A program made the translations under genes and the position numbers. Shown one piece after another: positions 1-10,805 of a DNA stretch of 32,438 nt. Positions within the stretch are counted from its first letter, which is position 1. The number at the start of each line of letters is the position of its first letter. Origin of the DNA: Chara braunii (taxonomy: Eukaryota > Streptophyta > Charophyceae > Charales > Characeae); the NCBI GenBank assembly GCA_003427395.1, contig BFEA01000026.1:1376086-1408523 (forward strand), in the 5' to 3' direction. The notes under the pieces are model-generated. The model did not search any database. It was given only the letters and a program-made list of their open reading frames with translations, and was not told where the DNA came from.

Positions 1-380
1 GGGCTGTGACAAACTGTTTCGTCGGAGTTTCACCGACTCATCAGGAGGCTGAACCCTCAACAGTCTGTAGAATCCCCTCACTGATTACACTGTAAGTGAT
101 AATCCACCTTAACCAAAATCAAAGTAGACTATCACTCAGCCATGACTAATAATTTTTGATTTGAGAGACTGTGCAGGTTCCGCAGCCACGGCCAGTGTGA
201 TCAAGACAACACAACGACAGTAACTCCGCAACATCCACAAGGCAACAAACGAGAGGCAAGTACACAAGGGCAACCAGCATCACACAATCAAACAGCCAAT
301 GGTTAGCTGTTGCTAATCCCGCTGTCTGCCTGCAGATGCCTGTGTGACCAAACAGATGCCCTGGCACGTGGCACTACAGC
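1..380 (-). mobile_element. Fragment of hammerhead-bearing non-coding element, cut by window edge
   Basis: The sequence around the ribozyme (bases 9-68) and its flank to about base 120 matches the right arm of the inverted repeat near 23290-23390 in the same orientation. The shared order is ribozyme, then GGAATCCCC-like words, then a GTGAT-containing stretch. Further in (180-300) it continues with the same CAACA/GGCAA-rich vocabulary seen at 23500-23700. No protein is recognisable. The element continues off the window at base 1, so its length and ends are unknown. The boundary near 380 is approximate. It is more diverged from the two arms than they are from each other, so it is a separate family member. 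Confidence 0.6.
9..68 (-). ncRNA. Type III hammerhead ribozyme, apparently intact (HHR1)
   Basis: Self-cleaving RNA motif, read on the minus strand from 68 to 9. Stem III has 9 pairs (60-68 with 9-17, one G-U wobble). Cleavage would follow U17 (complement of base 59) in a GUU triplet. Stem I is GAGG/CCUC closed by a six-base loop GUUCAG (49-54). The core CUGAUGA is at 44-38. Stem II is GUCGG/CCGAC (37-33 with 25-21) closed by loop UGAAACU. The core GAA follows at 20-18, with A15.1 at 17 pairing U16.1 at 60. Stem III is the open stem, which defines type III. Against the other two copies in this window, stem III differs in sequence but still pairs, which is covariation. GUU is a permitted but usually slower cleavage triplet than GUC. 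Activity is inferred, not shown. Confidence 0.87.
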
Positions 381-504
381 ATAGTCTGATGCTGTACCGC
401 CCGCCAGGCTGGACATGTGCAAGGTATTCCACTTCAGCCCAACCTTGCTTTCCTCGCAATACGTCACTCGAGAGACTATGTGGTCTACGGAAGCAGTACT
501 ATGA

Positions 505-1080
505 GTGACACATCAGCAAGACATACTGCCACATCAACACCACATTGGCTCCACAAAGCCAAGTGCTACATCAGCAAACTTGTGCCACATCAGCTCGTCA
601 TGGCCCTCCAGAGGCCATGTCAGATACGGGTCCCGCCGGATCACGTCAACTCTGGCTGCCACTTGGAACCGTAACCTCTGCTTCTTGCAGCGGATTATCA
701 ATGGGAAGGCGCCACGTCACTGTAGATGCTTCGCTGCTCCTCCCGGGACATTGTCGTGTTGCAGGAGATACCTCGCTGGCCTTCTATGGGCAATGCCACG
801 TCAGCAAGTGTACCTCGCTCTCTCTGCTTGAGAGTGCGATGTCAGCACCTTTGCATGGCTTCTTGCCAGAAAAGGAGAAATACAATGGCAATATGCCTGC
901 CACATCAGCAGGCAGCTGCCAATACCAGAACCACACTGATGTTCACGTCGACATCTGCAACTTCTCTGCACTGGCGCCATTTCAGCAGCTGGTGTCGACG
1001 GTAAGTATTCTCCCTCCTCCCCTCCACGTCAGCACTTCCCTTCACACAAGTCTCTCGCTGACCAGTGCCACGTCAGCAAA
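505..1080. repeat. Array of GCCACGTCAGC / GCCACATCAGC motifs
   Basis: About ten irregularly spaced copies of a motif close to GCCAC(G/A)TCAGCA occur here, near 508, 529, 565, 583, 711, 795, 838, 899, 1024 and 1066. Read on the minus strand they are TGCTGACGTGGC. That contains TGACGTGG, a known class of binding site for plant bZIP proteins (hex / UPRE-like ACGT core). Spacing is roughly 20-130 bp with little similarity between motifs, so this is not a simple tandem repeat. The open frames across it look spurious. The array lies in the putative internal region of the minus-strand LTR element whose primer-binding site is at 1238-1249. Confidence 0.55.
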
Positions 1081-1237
1081 TCTCTCGCCAACTGGCACTG
1101 GTCTCTCCTTGTCGGCCGATAATAAAGCAGCGATATAATAGACAATGCCGCTCTTCTTCTTCGCGGCCGACTCTTCAACAACTCGTCATCATCTTCATCA
1201 ATGTCATAGCCAGCAGGTGACGAAGTAGGAGGATTAT

Positions 1238-1249
1238 GCTCTGATACCA
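1238..1249 (-). other. Primer-binding site of a minus-strand LTR element
   Basis: Read on the minus strand the 12 bases are TGGTATCAGAGC, the exact complement expected for the 3' end of plant initiator methionine tRNA. This is the usual primer for Ty1 and Ty3 elements. Just before it on the minus strand is ATTACA, fitting an LTR ending in CA, so the LTR would begin (its 3' end) at 1253 and run toward higher coordinates. The internal region runs down toward base 1. I could not find the far end of the LTR or a second LTR inside the window, so the element is partial here or solo-degraded. Confidence 0.65.
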
Positions 1250-1252
1250 AAT

Positions 1253-1330
1253 TGTAATGAACCCAGTCCGATGAGAAGCTCAAACATACCGTGATGCATC
1301 TGATTCAGCGCAATAATGCTGTCTCCAAAA
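1253..1330 (-). mobile_element. 3' end of an LTR, minus strand (far boundary not found)
   Basis: This stretch directly abuts the primer-binding site at 1238-1249 and starts TGTAATG on the plus strand, so on the minus strand it ends CATTACA. The other LTR family in the window (14040 and 19344) also begins TGTAATG, but the sequences diverge after that and I see no further homology. The end at 1330 is only a conservative cut. The true LTR could run several hundred bases further, into the GC-rich block. Confidence 0.4.
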
Positions 1331-1419
1331 ATCGATTATATGTCCAAGTCAAAGTACACGAAATCTCTCATTATCCCGTAACCCAAAGAAGAGAATGAGA
1401 ATCGAGGGGTGGAGAGTGA

Positions 1420-1780
1420 CGCGCTAACGCTGAACCGGTGAGCGCCTCCACAATGCGCTAAGCCCGTCCACGAACCGTCGCGGCAACTCACTTCCCGCGG
1501 GAAACCGCCACGCGCACGGCTCCGCGCGCGTTTGTCATCCAAATTTGAATCCGCCAAGGTGGTAGGCTAGGGGGAGATCGAGCGACGACACGTCACGCCA
1601 CGCCTCCGGGCGTGGCCACCCTAGGCGAGGAAACGGGCCGTTGAGGACAAGGAAGAAAGAGGGAGAAGGAGGAGAAGGAGGAGAAAAAGAACAAGAACTC
1701 CAGGGAAGGAGGGGGAGAAGGGGAGAAGAAGGAGAAAGGAAGTCCCCGGAAGAAGAAAAGACAAAGGAAGCAAGAAAGGC
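1420..1780. repeat. GC-rich then GA-rich block shared with 25040-25400
   Basis: The order of words GAACCG.GTGA.CGC, CACGC, GG(C/A)GTGG/GGCATGG and then a purine-only run recurs at 25040-25400 in the same orientation with many substitutions. Both copies lie upstream of LINE sequence, so this may be the far 5' part of the LINE leader or another repeat that sits beside it. From about 1649 to 1780 the plus strand is almost pure A/G, built from GGAGAAGGA-like units. The minus-strand open frames with Ser/Leu/Pro runs are only the translation of that tract. Confidence 0.5.
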
Positions 1781-2344
1781 GACGAAAAGTGGGTGGTGCA
1801 CAAATCTTACCTACAATAGGAGAAGGGCAAGCAAAGAGGGTACGCGCAAGGAATCATCACAAGCGGACAGAGATAGAGGCGCACCAGCCATTGCCGCACC
1901 ATTAAGTATCCCAAGGTTTGAGCTGGCCCTAAACCCCAAAGGTAAGATCAAACGACCTGTCCACCGACCCCTTCGTACGCAAGGGGCACAAGGAAGAAGG
2001 CATCACGACAAGCGAAAGGACAACACTCAAGAGGAGAGGAACGACGGATCTTCGAACTACGGAACAAGGGGAATAAAGACGACGACGCTACTACTTCGGG
2101 ATAACACTATTTTAGGAACGTAGACACGACACAAAATCCCGCGTTCCGGCGGCAGTAACCCTTTCCCAAAGCACGATAGGATCAGGACAAAGCATCAGCC
2201 CGGACAAAGCATCAGCCCAAACACCAGGGGGAAAAATAGGAGTCGAAGTCGGCCATCATTAGAAACAGGATTACAGTAGCCAACACTATCACCTAGGCCG
2301 AAGCTCCTCTTCTCGCCCCTACTCATCTCCAACCCGCTGAAAGA
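1781..2344 (+). other. No gene recognised; continuation of GA-rich upstream block
   Basis: This 560-base stretch is A/G-biased up to about 2100, then mixed. A 160-codon open frame starting at 1641 runs through it to 2123, but its product is a low-complexity Glu/Lys/Arg string with no domain, so I treat it as a composition artefact. A short direct duplication, (A/C)GGACAAAGCATCAGCCC, occurs at about 2185-2218. No promoter or splice signal can be supported. Confidence 0.3.
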
Positions 2345-3122
2345 AACGAAGCCTAGGTGGACTCTAACCCAAAGGTAGCCGGAACACGCGGTCCCGCCCA
2401 CCCCCTAACGCTCGCCCTCGCTCGCCTCCACCAACCTCCACTTTCCCCCTCACCTCAAGGACAGCCTAACACTCACGTTTTCCGCACTGCCCACCCGTGC
2501 ACTCTGCCCACATCAATCCGTCGGCTTCCATCCCGCTCCCACTCCCTCCTTTCTCCGTTTGCCATCCCATCACCACCCATCGGATCTTGAGAGTCCTGTT
2601 AGGTCCACACAAGTAGAGGGAGACCAAAAATTTTCGGTTACTCACTCAAGTTTCCCTCCTACTTACCTTTCTTTTATTTTTTTACGGATCGCTTTGACAT
2701 GTCATCAATCTGAACATAGCACGTGGGTTTAGGTTACTTATTTATCTACTTACCTTAATTATTATTTTTATTAATTAACACGTAATAGTTGGTCTTAGTT
2801 GTCATTCGAGCTCTTATTAATCCGCTCTTCGCCCACACCGCCACAACAGACGTCCCAATCCAATTGATCAGGGGTTGGGTACTTCGAAGAAAACCTACCC
2901 CATGTACCTTCTCTTCCGACCCCGGACCACCATCCCATCCATGCTATCGCCCCTCTACCTCCGCCCAAACCAACACCCCCCAACCACACCCTCCCTCCCC
3001 GCCCACCATCCTCCCCCGTATACCTCTCGATCAATCTCGGTACGCCACGATCCGGTACAAGTCCCGACCCCCACCCCTGACCGGCAAAGCTACCCCCCCC
3101 CCCCCTACCGATTTGTTGGAGG
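2345..3122 (+). other. Pyrimidine-rich probable 5' leader of LINE copy 1
   Basis: Two C/T-rich segments (about 2395-2590 and 2900-3122) flank an AT-rich interval (2630-2800), and a run of twelve Cs lies near 3095-3108. The stretch ends directly at the ATG of ORF1 at 3123. A comparable C-rich segment occurs at 25930-26270 ahead of the second LINE. Transcribed LINE 5' leaders commonly carry the promoter, but no specific element is visible. The open frames here are proline/serine translations of the composition bias. Confidence 0.4.
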
Positions 3123-5779
3123 ATGGCGATCTCTTACCTCCAAGCGGCCAGGAAGGCACTGTCGCAACAGGATCTAGCCCAAGCAGATTCCAATTCAAGC
3201 CCAGGGAACCCGACAGCTCAAACGACAAAGAACTCAACCCATTCGGCTGCCCAAGGAACACAGAGAACCACAACAACATACAAATCGTTGGGACAAAGGG
3301 CGTTAGCCTTTCTGATGAGCAAGACAGAGATTAAGGCGGAGATAACTAAAACAAAAGAAACAATCAAAGATGGAAATGGCCAGGAAGTTGAAGTCGAAGT
3401 GTGGGAGTACCCCAAGCAGGATCTACAATCCCTCAATGAAGTTTACGAAAAGCATGTGGCGCTCTTCAATTTCACGAACAAAAACAGGTATTTACCTCTG
3501 AACGAAAAGAGGAAATGGGTGATGGACAAGCTCAGGGAAATGGAAAGCATACCTGGCACAGATCCGGACGTCTCTTACCACAAAAGAGGTAGGTACACAG
3601 TCATGATTCTGTGCGTCGATCCCTCTTATGCCCAATTCTTGATTTCCCTAGGTTCACTGAAGTGCAAAGGCTCGGTAGTCACAATCCAGAGATGGAAACC
3701 TCCCAGGGAACCTCAGGCGGAAGCTTCCAGACATAGGCAGACGATGCTCCGAAACCACTTCTGGGTGCAGTTTGACAACCTGTCTGAAGGAATGCACAAC
3801 TTCATCAAGAAAAGGTTGCAGGAGGAATTTCCCAACAACCTCATCATAGACTGGCTACCAGCCAACCCGGACTTCATGGCACCCAACCATGACTCGAGAG
3901 TGGCATACCTCGAGGTATCCTCAGGCACGACGTTGAATTTCCCAGACATGTGGATCTTCCGGAAGAATGGCAAGGGCATCACAATCTTCATCTCCACCAA
4001 AGCGACCCCTACTGTTTTCGCTGCAGAAAAAAAGGACACTTGGGCATGCACTGCCCGCAAATGGGAGAAAAGGGAAGAAAGACAGTTCTCCGACAATTAT
4101 TATTTGTTGAATGCGACGTTAAACCAGGGGTATGGTACATCAACGATGCTCAGTTCAGGGGCTGGATTTTCAACGATAACCTCAAAAATCCCAAGTGGAT
4201 TTGGGTCCTGCAGGGGGAACCCAAGTTCAAACCGGACATCTACCCCCCCTACGACAGCAGATGGAGGTTTGTAGGAGCCAAGCGAATGGAAGGCAGAAAC
4301 ACAGGTTTCCACATGGAACAGGTAATCTACGAAGCAGGACTGCACGATGAAAAGCAAAGACTGGAATCAATGAAGTAAATGCACGAAATTGGGCCGAACA
4401 CGGAGAAGGCCTACCTGGAAAATCTAAGGGCCAGAACAGTCCAGGAACCGCAGTCGGATTCAGTGTGCTCTACCCTAAAATCCGCAGCTTCCAAAACTAG
4501 AGAAGAGGATAGCCTCCATATCGACGGATCTCTGAAGCGCGAACCCGAAGAATTAGAAAGGGAAACATATACTAGCGCTACGGGGAAAAGAAAACAACAG
4601 TCGGTAGGACTGGCAAGTGCCCTACCAGCAGATATGGAAACGGATGGAAGTGAACATTCCAAGCAATCCAACAATGTGCAGGGAGAAGGCAGAGTGCTGC
4701 CAAATGTCAAAACAACAACAATCAGGGAGGATTCTTCCCAGCGCGACAAAGCGGCAGGCCTGGAAGAAGGGGAGGAGGACATGGACTGCTCCCTAACCCC
4801 AGGAAGGGGTAGAAAAAGGGATAGAGCAGAGGAAAACGCATCCCAGTCCTCCAAGGAAGAAGGTGAAAAACAGTCTGAAAAGGACGACGAGGGATCAAAT
4901 GATGAGTGGAAGGAGGACGACGAGGGATCAGATGATGAGTGGAATGAGGACGACGCGGATATGAAGGAGGATGACGAGGATTCCTTGGAATACGTACATC
5001 AGTACGTCAGATCGCTGGAGAGGGCAAGGACAGTGGAATTCGAAGTAAGACTGACCCATCACAAACACCGCCGAAATCTCAGAGCAGTGACGACAGCGGC
5101 CAATGACATATGCACGAAAAATAGGTTTGAGTTGCCGGAGACGGAAAGGGAGATCAATGGATTTTATGCAGCACAATTCGGGCTGAAAACGAAGGTAGAA
5201 AATGATGAAATCCAAGTGGATCTAAGCAGCTATGCACAACACTTCGAATGGTCCAAATCCTACGAGGAGAAATACGCAGAAAAGAGAGTCAAAAAGCAAA
5301 GGAACACAACAGGTAACTCAAAGACAGAGGAACAAACGGATCAGACCACATCGGACTCAGAATCGGTGGATGAACTCAACAGACAGACAACCATTCTCGA
5401 AGCACAGGTCAATGCCCTGCGGGATCAGAACAGGGAATTAGATGAGAACTGTCTAAATCTCAAAGACATTGCCACAGGGTACAACAGGGAAATAGAGGCA
5501 GCGGCCAGACTCGACACTCGTTCCAATCCCAAACGGCGTACAATAATCCCGTACAGATGGAACAACAAATACGAAACCTGGGAAATTGCATACCATAAAT
5601 CCATGGCCCTGCTAACAGTCATAGACCAGGACTGTACGCAACAACACCTAAAAGAGAGGATATCTGATGCAGTCCTATCTAGAGCGCACATTCTGGGAAC
5701 CAAGAAGGAAGCAAGAGAAGAATGGAAGGACCAGGAGGGCAGTTTGATGTGGGCAGATCTCAGACCCATGATTCTATAA
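3123..5779 (+). pseudogene. LINE copy 1 ORF1, gag-like RNA-binding protein (frameshift plus stop)
   Basis: ORF1 proteins of plant LINEs bind the element RNA to form the ribonucleoprotein particle. Here the frame from ATG 3123 encodes a globular region (about 3460-3990, with HFWVQFDNL and VAYLEVSSGT) of the DUF4283-like type seen in such proteins. A frameshift near 3990-4010 moves the protein into another frame. That frame carries a CX2CX4HX4C zinc knuckle at 4013-4054 (CFRC...GHLGMHC). A TAA at 4376-4378 then interrupts the frame, which resumes at once to 5779. The C-terminal part is acidic, with a twice-repeated 11-residue unit near 4883-4948, and has a probable coiled coil at 5380-5500 (heptad Leu/Ile around ILEAQVNALRDQNRELDEN). 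Restored length would be about 885 codons, long for an ORF1. The DUF4283 assignment is by look only. Confidence 0.8.
4883..4948 (+). repeat. 33-bp tandem duplication within ORF1
   Basis: Two adjacent 33-base units encode DDEGSNDEWKE and DDEGSDDEWNE, extending the acidic segment of ORF1. The period is a multiple of three, so the frame is kept. A partial third acidic unit follows, to about 4980. Confidence 0.75.
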
Positions 5780-6044
5780 CTTGAGGAAAAGGCAACTCTT
5801 AACGACGACCTGTGTTGGGTTCCATGGCAGGTAGTGGAAGCAATACCCTATGGACTGCTAGGGGGGAACTGAGTCGCAGAAAGAGCAGCCTTCAGCCGCT
5901 CGTTAGTCACAGCGTATGGCATTTTCCAGATGTCACCTAGGCAGCTTGGAATGAAGTTGATGGGGTCAATTTCAACTGGGAGGGACATAGGCCCTACTAG
6001 CTCTTAAACGGCGCTGGTAGCATGGGAATAGTCACGGGATCAAG
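5780..6044 (+). other. Spacer between LINE ORF1 and ORF2
   Basis: About 265 bases separate the ORF1 stop from the first ATG of ORF2. I see no coding continuation and no obvious ribosome re-entry structure. ORF2 of plant LINEs is expected to be translated inefficiently from the same RNA, and nothing here shows how. Confidence 0.5.
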
Positions 6045-8678
6045 TTGACTGGGACAATGGGGGACTCCAACAGGAGCGTGCAAGCACCCCCCATACACAT
6101 AAAGTTTGGTCTCCGCAAAAGAGAACCGAATCTGAAGATTATCTCGTGGAATGTAAACGACATATCCTCACTCCTCAGTAATCAAAGCAAGTGGGATAAC
6201 ATAACAAAGGCCTTCAATTGGTTTGGCAGGTCACCCCCGGACATACTATGCATTCAGGAAACTCACTTGACGCAATCACAGGAGCACAGAAAACACAGAA
6301 CCAGATAATTAAAAAACTCCAATGGGTGAAAGAAGCGATCACAGATTACACAATTATAAATGTTGAGGGACGTTGGACCCGATTTACAGCAGGTATTGCT
6401 CCCCACCAATAGATGGAGCCTCCCCGAGCACGTTAGTGGTGTCTGCTCTTATCAGCACCCCTAACATCCACTCGGGTTGTTTTCTCCAAAAAAAAAAGAA
6501 CAACAAAGAAGCGATATGGGCCCCTTCTCATCTTCCTCACTCTGCAGGAGTGGTCATACTGCTACATGCCAAAGCCAGGACTACTTGTAGGATACCTATA
6601 CAATCAGCAGACATTGACATCACGGAAGGAAGATGGGCGAGCATAAAATTTCAATTCCTAGAAGACCAATTTCAAATCCTCTCCATCTACTGCCCTAACA
6701 CATTACCTCAAAGAAGGGAGTTAATCGATCAACTAGCCCCAAAATGTGACCCCCATAGGCACCTACTCCTAGCAGGTGATTGGAATACTGCGCTTGACCC
6801 AACAATGGACCGCCTCTCGGGAGGGAGCTCCCTAACAGAGAATGCAGCATGGAGCGAAGCACTCCCCATCCACGACATAATGACGGAAAAGAATCTACTA
6901 GATCCGTACAGGGCCATATACCCAGACAGTAAAAAAATCACATATCTAAAAAGGAATAAAAGTCAACACATCTCGGCCTCCAGAATAGACTATTTCCTAA
7001 TTTTAGAATCACTGTTAGGATCAGTACACAGCCTAGCAATAAAGGGTCTACCCCTCTACCCGGGCCTAGACCACAAACCCATCACACTTAATCTCAACAT
7101 AGGAAACAACCCAGGTGGAGGGAATTTTTTTTTTTTAATTAACAACTCGATCCTCAACACACTTGAAATTAGGGAGGCAGTATTAAGAACGTGTATGGAC
7201 CACGACCTCACCAACCTAGACTTCCCTGAGATGGTCACAACACTATCCGAAGCCACAGCAAAAGCATCAAGGATACTGGCTAGTAAAAGAAAACTACGGG
7301 AAGATGAGTTTCAACATATCATAAAACTAGCAGAAAGCAACCTCATCTTCCACCCACGTTCTTCCCTTTACGAGAGAGCACTGGAGCAAGCCAGGCACGA
7401 AATGGCCAAATGGGAAGAGTGGAGGAGCAAAGGTCTGAGAATGGGAGCAAGCGTGAAAGAATGGGAGGAAGGAGAAAGAATGACCAAGTACTTCTTTCAC
7501 AAAATTCAATCTAATGCCAACAATGCAAGCATCAACCAACTACAAACTGACCAGGGTTTTTTCTTCAGATCCACAGTTAATGCTGACAACGGCAACAACT
7601 TTCTTCAAGAACCTCTATACCTCAAAGGAACAAGATTTCTCTCAGCAAGAAACAACACAGGCCAAAAACAAATTTCTCACGTACCTGGATAAAACAATCA
7701 CAACGAAACAGGCCACAACTTTGGACGCCCCAATCACAGAACAAGAGCTATTTGAAGCCCTGCATTCCATGAAGCCCAACAAAACACCTGGAATTGATGG
7801 TCTGTCCAAGGAATTCTGGTTAGCATTATGGCCAGTGTTGGGCTCGGGATTCTTCCAATTCCTCGGGAAAGCCTGGGAGAAAGACACATTGGGGAACAAT
7901 TAAGTACAGGAGTCGTCTCCCTCCTATATAAGAAGGGGACCCAACGGACATAAGGAACTATAGGCCACTATCCCTACTCAATGTGACATATAAAATCCTA
8001 GCGAAACTGTTAGCTAACAGAATAAGAACAATAACAAGGAATTGCTTTCATCTGGACCAAACCTGCTTCATTCCAGGATGGTTCATACTAGACAATGTAT
8101 TGACTCTAACGGAAACTGTCAGATACATACAGGACAAAAGGATGAATGTCGCCATCTTGTTCTTCAATTTCGAGAGAGCCTACGATCAAGTGAATTGGAA
8201 TTTCCTATAGCAAAGCATGGAAAAAATGGGCGTGGGACCCAACTTCAGGAAGTGGGTGAAGATCCTCTATGCTCATGCCCATGGAAGAGTCCAAGTCAAT
8301 GACCACATATCACAACCTTACCGAATGTCACGTTCAGTACGCCAAGGGGACCCGTTAGCAGCCCCAATTTTCCTGTTCATTATTGAAACCATTGCGTCCT
8401 TCCTAAGGAAAGAGACCTCAATAGAAAGACTATTGGAGGATAACCAACACTCACCGTACGTCCCAACCACAATCCTCTTCGTGGATGACTTGACTGTCCT
8501 GATAAGGTATTCTGACTCCTCGTTCGAAGTGCTAACCTGGGCAATGCAAGCATTCCAAATTGCCTCCGAAATGAAAATCGACTGGTCCAAAACTATAGGA
8601 TGGTGGCTAACAGATCCCCAAGTCAATACCCCCCAAAATACACTAGAAGGAATGAATTGGGCTAAAGGCAACGACCCC

Positions 8679-8720
<42 letters not shown>

Positions 8721-8724
8721 CCCC

Positions 8725-8755
<31 letters not shown>

Positions 8756-10805
8756 ACGACCCCCTGAGATTTTTGGGAATCCGAGTTTCCAAATCAGGAC
8801 CAAACCACTCAATGCCATCATGAGCAAAATGATAGCCAAATTGGGCAGCTGGTCCAGAGTCTATACTTCAATCTTCGGGAGAGCTCTGATCCTAAGCGCC
8901 TCCATCTTCTCAATGCTATGGTACACCTCAACCATTTGCACACCTATCGAACAGGCGAGATTGCAACTGCGGAGAAAGGTAACTGCATATCTGTGGACAG
9001 GGGACCCTTCTAAACCCCACTTCATCTCCAAGGTGGCTTGGAAGTACGTCACCCAACCGAGAGCAAAAGGTGGCCTCAGAGTGCTCGACCCAGAGATCCA
9101 AATAAAAGCTCTACAGACTAAATGGATTTTAAAAATTTTAACAAATAACAACCTGCCCTGGATCGAGCTGGGCCTCCGAAGAATTAACCAGCTCACAAAG
9201 GTCAAAACGCCCAATAATATGAGAGGTCTGTTTTGGGTAATGTCAAAATCTTGGACCCTGGAATCCACCACCAAAAATCTTGGGGCAGACGTGCCAGAGG
9301 GGAGACAAACCTGGAATTTTTGGGGAAATCTTATAGTAACCTGGAGGGAAATATTCCCAGCAAAGGTAAGGGAGCCAAAGTCCAAGGAGGAAGTTCTCCG
9401 TCAACCCATATTCTGCAACCAGAGGATCCTAGTTCCCAGGGCAAACCACACTCACAGCAACTGACCTTAAGTGGAAGTCATGGGTAGAAAAAGGAATATG
9501 GCAAATCAAGCATCTCTAGTCTCAATCGGAAGGGAGATGGAAAACGGCGGGGGAACTGAGACAATCCTTGAAAGGATGCCATAATGTATAGGACAACCTC
9601 AATAACATCCTAATCTCAATTCCGGACAATTGGTTAACCCTCCTGAAAAGCCCCTTCAAATGGTCACCCGGGGATTGGTTAACAAACACAGAGGACTCCT
9701 CCCTGAACACGGCCTACCTACTACGTTCAAGGGAAGGTCCCAGGAACAACTGGCTCATCTGTGACATGTACACTATCGAGGACCCAGGCGCTACCACAAG
9801 CCTATTAAGCAAGAGCCCAACAGGGGAGATAGCGCTCCCAAAGAACACAGTATGGAAGGTTAGGGTGGTGGAAAATGATAAGCACAGAATCTACAGCCCC
9901 ACAACAAGCATACAAGACTTAGAATTTGACCCAGCTGAATGGGCATGGAAACGAAGAACAGGAAGACTCGCAATAGAAAAAAGAACTACTATCTTAGAGT
10001 ATACCACCAAATTAGGATGCACACTAAGGATGAGATCTCACCGGTAGCGCAGGTCATCAGCCGGAGATGGGATGCACACCTCAACCTACCCCAAAGCAGA
10101 TCTCAGATCAGATCATGGGAAAAACTTCTGGCCATCACTTCAACTAGGATAAGAAGCTTCCAATGGCAGTTAGCTTACTTGGCACTACCAGTCAATCAAT
10201 GGCTAAACAAAAGACGCAGCCTACAAACAAGATCACCAACACAAGAACTATGTGTCATTTGCCAGGAAAAAGCAGTAGAAAACGTGAACCACTGCCTCTT
10301 AACCTGTCACAAAGCAACGCAATTATGGACAAGAGCAACTGAACTGTGGAATTCAATCACGGACAAAACTCTACCAAACGATCCAGCTACCGTGCTCCTA
10401 GGACTTCACACACCTACTACTTGGCAAAGTTTTGAACTTTCACTCTATCACATTTTGAGACTGGCCACACTGTTGTCAATCTGGAAGCGCAGATGTCAAG
10501 AGACCATCGACAACTTGCCGATGGCGGCCCAAGAAGCTTGGGAAGGATCACTGCAGCCAATAGAGACAGCGTACAGAGGACACTGGAAAAAAACCTACAA
10601 AAAAATCAAGCGAGATATAGAAAACAAAGACAAAATCATCAAAGACTTCAAGAAAAAACAACTAGGAGACGGGAAAATTGCGACAATAGGAAAGGACTGT
10701 ATTAGGTTTGGGCAGTGGAGAGGTAGCGGCCAAGCTCAACCACACATTGCAGAGACGCCAAGAAGCAGATCTCACCTCACAAACTTTGCATTGAACTCAG
10801 GATAG
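6045..10805 (+). pseudogene. LINE copy 1 ORF2: APE endonuclease, reverse transcriptase, zf-RVT (multiply broken)
   Basis: ORF2 nicks the target and reverse-transcribes the element RNA. Endonuclease motifs appear in order across three frames: SWNVND and CIQETHL (6045-6308), then after two frameshifts GDWNTALDP (about 6775), SRIDYF (about 6980) and GLDHKPITL (about 7065). Another frameshift near 7550-7600 precedes the RT start KPNKTPGIDG (about 7775). One more lies near 7930-7950, within the KKGDPTDIRNYRP block. Motif A reads FNFERAYD, with Asn (codon 8166-8168) where the second LINE has the catalytic Asp. A TAG at 8208-8210 follows, where the second LINE has CAA or CAG. Motif B is RQGDPLAAP, and motif C is FVDD (8478-8489). 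An 85-bp A-rich insertion lies at 8681-8765. The C-terminal part after 9465 changes frame again, and the zf-RVT finger CVIC...NHCLLTC lies near 10250-10305. No RNase H is recognisable. Confidence 0.9.
8664..8765 (+). repeat. A-tract insertion flanked by a 17-bp direct duplication
   Basis: The 17-mer AAAGGCAACGACCCCCT occurs at 8664-8680 and again at 8749-8765. Between the copies lie about 38 As, six Cs and about 24 further As. In the second LINE the equivalent protein runs on without interruption at this point (NPLRVLGI), and here NDPL and LRFLGI are the two halves. The insert adds 85 bases and shifts the frame. It looks like target-primed insertion of little more than a poly(A) tail. Homopolymer sequencing or assembly error is the main alternative. 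Confidence 0.75.

Larger units (their letters stand above)
3123..10805 (+). mobile_element. LINE (L1-type non-LTR retrotransposon), copy 1, near full length but decayed
   Basis: The order ORF1 (RNA-binding, CCHC knuckle), short spacer, then ORF2 (APE endonuclease, reverse transcriptase, zf-RVT finger) is that of plant L1-type LINEs. Coding parts run from 3123 to 10805. The leader may add up to about 1.7 kb upstream, and the 3' region reaches at least the hairpin at 10949-10999. Both ORFs have frameshifts and nonsense codons, so the copy cannot make its own proteins. No convincing terminal poly(A) or target-site duplication was found, so exact ends are open. The second LINE at 27100-30398 is a diverged relative, recognisably similar along all of ORF2. 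Confidence 0.9.

Noticed and set aside
990-1004. ATACTTACC on the minus strand resembles the U1 snRNA 5' end
   Set aside because: Match stops after about ten bases and no U1 stem-loops follow.
545-1138. 197-codon open frame on the plus strand
   Set aside because: Lies across the TGACGTGG motif array, repeats the motif-encoded words and has no recognisable domain; orientation is opposite to the LTR element.
1535-1803. Minus-strand Ser/Phe/Leu/Pro open frames over the purine tract (likewise 25315-25729)
   Set aside because: Direct translations of low-complexity GA-rich DNA.
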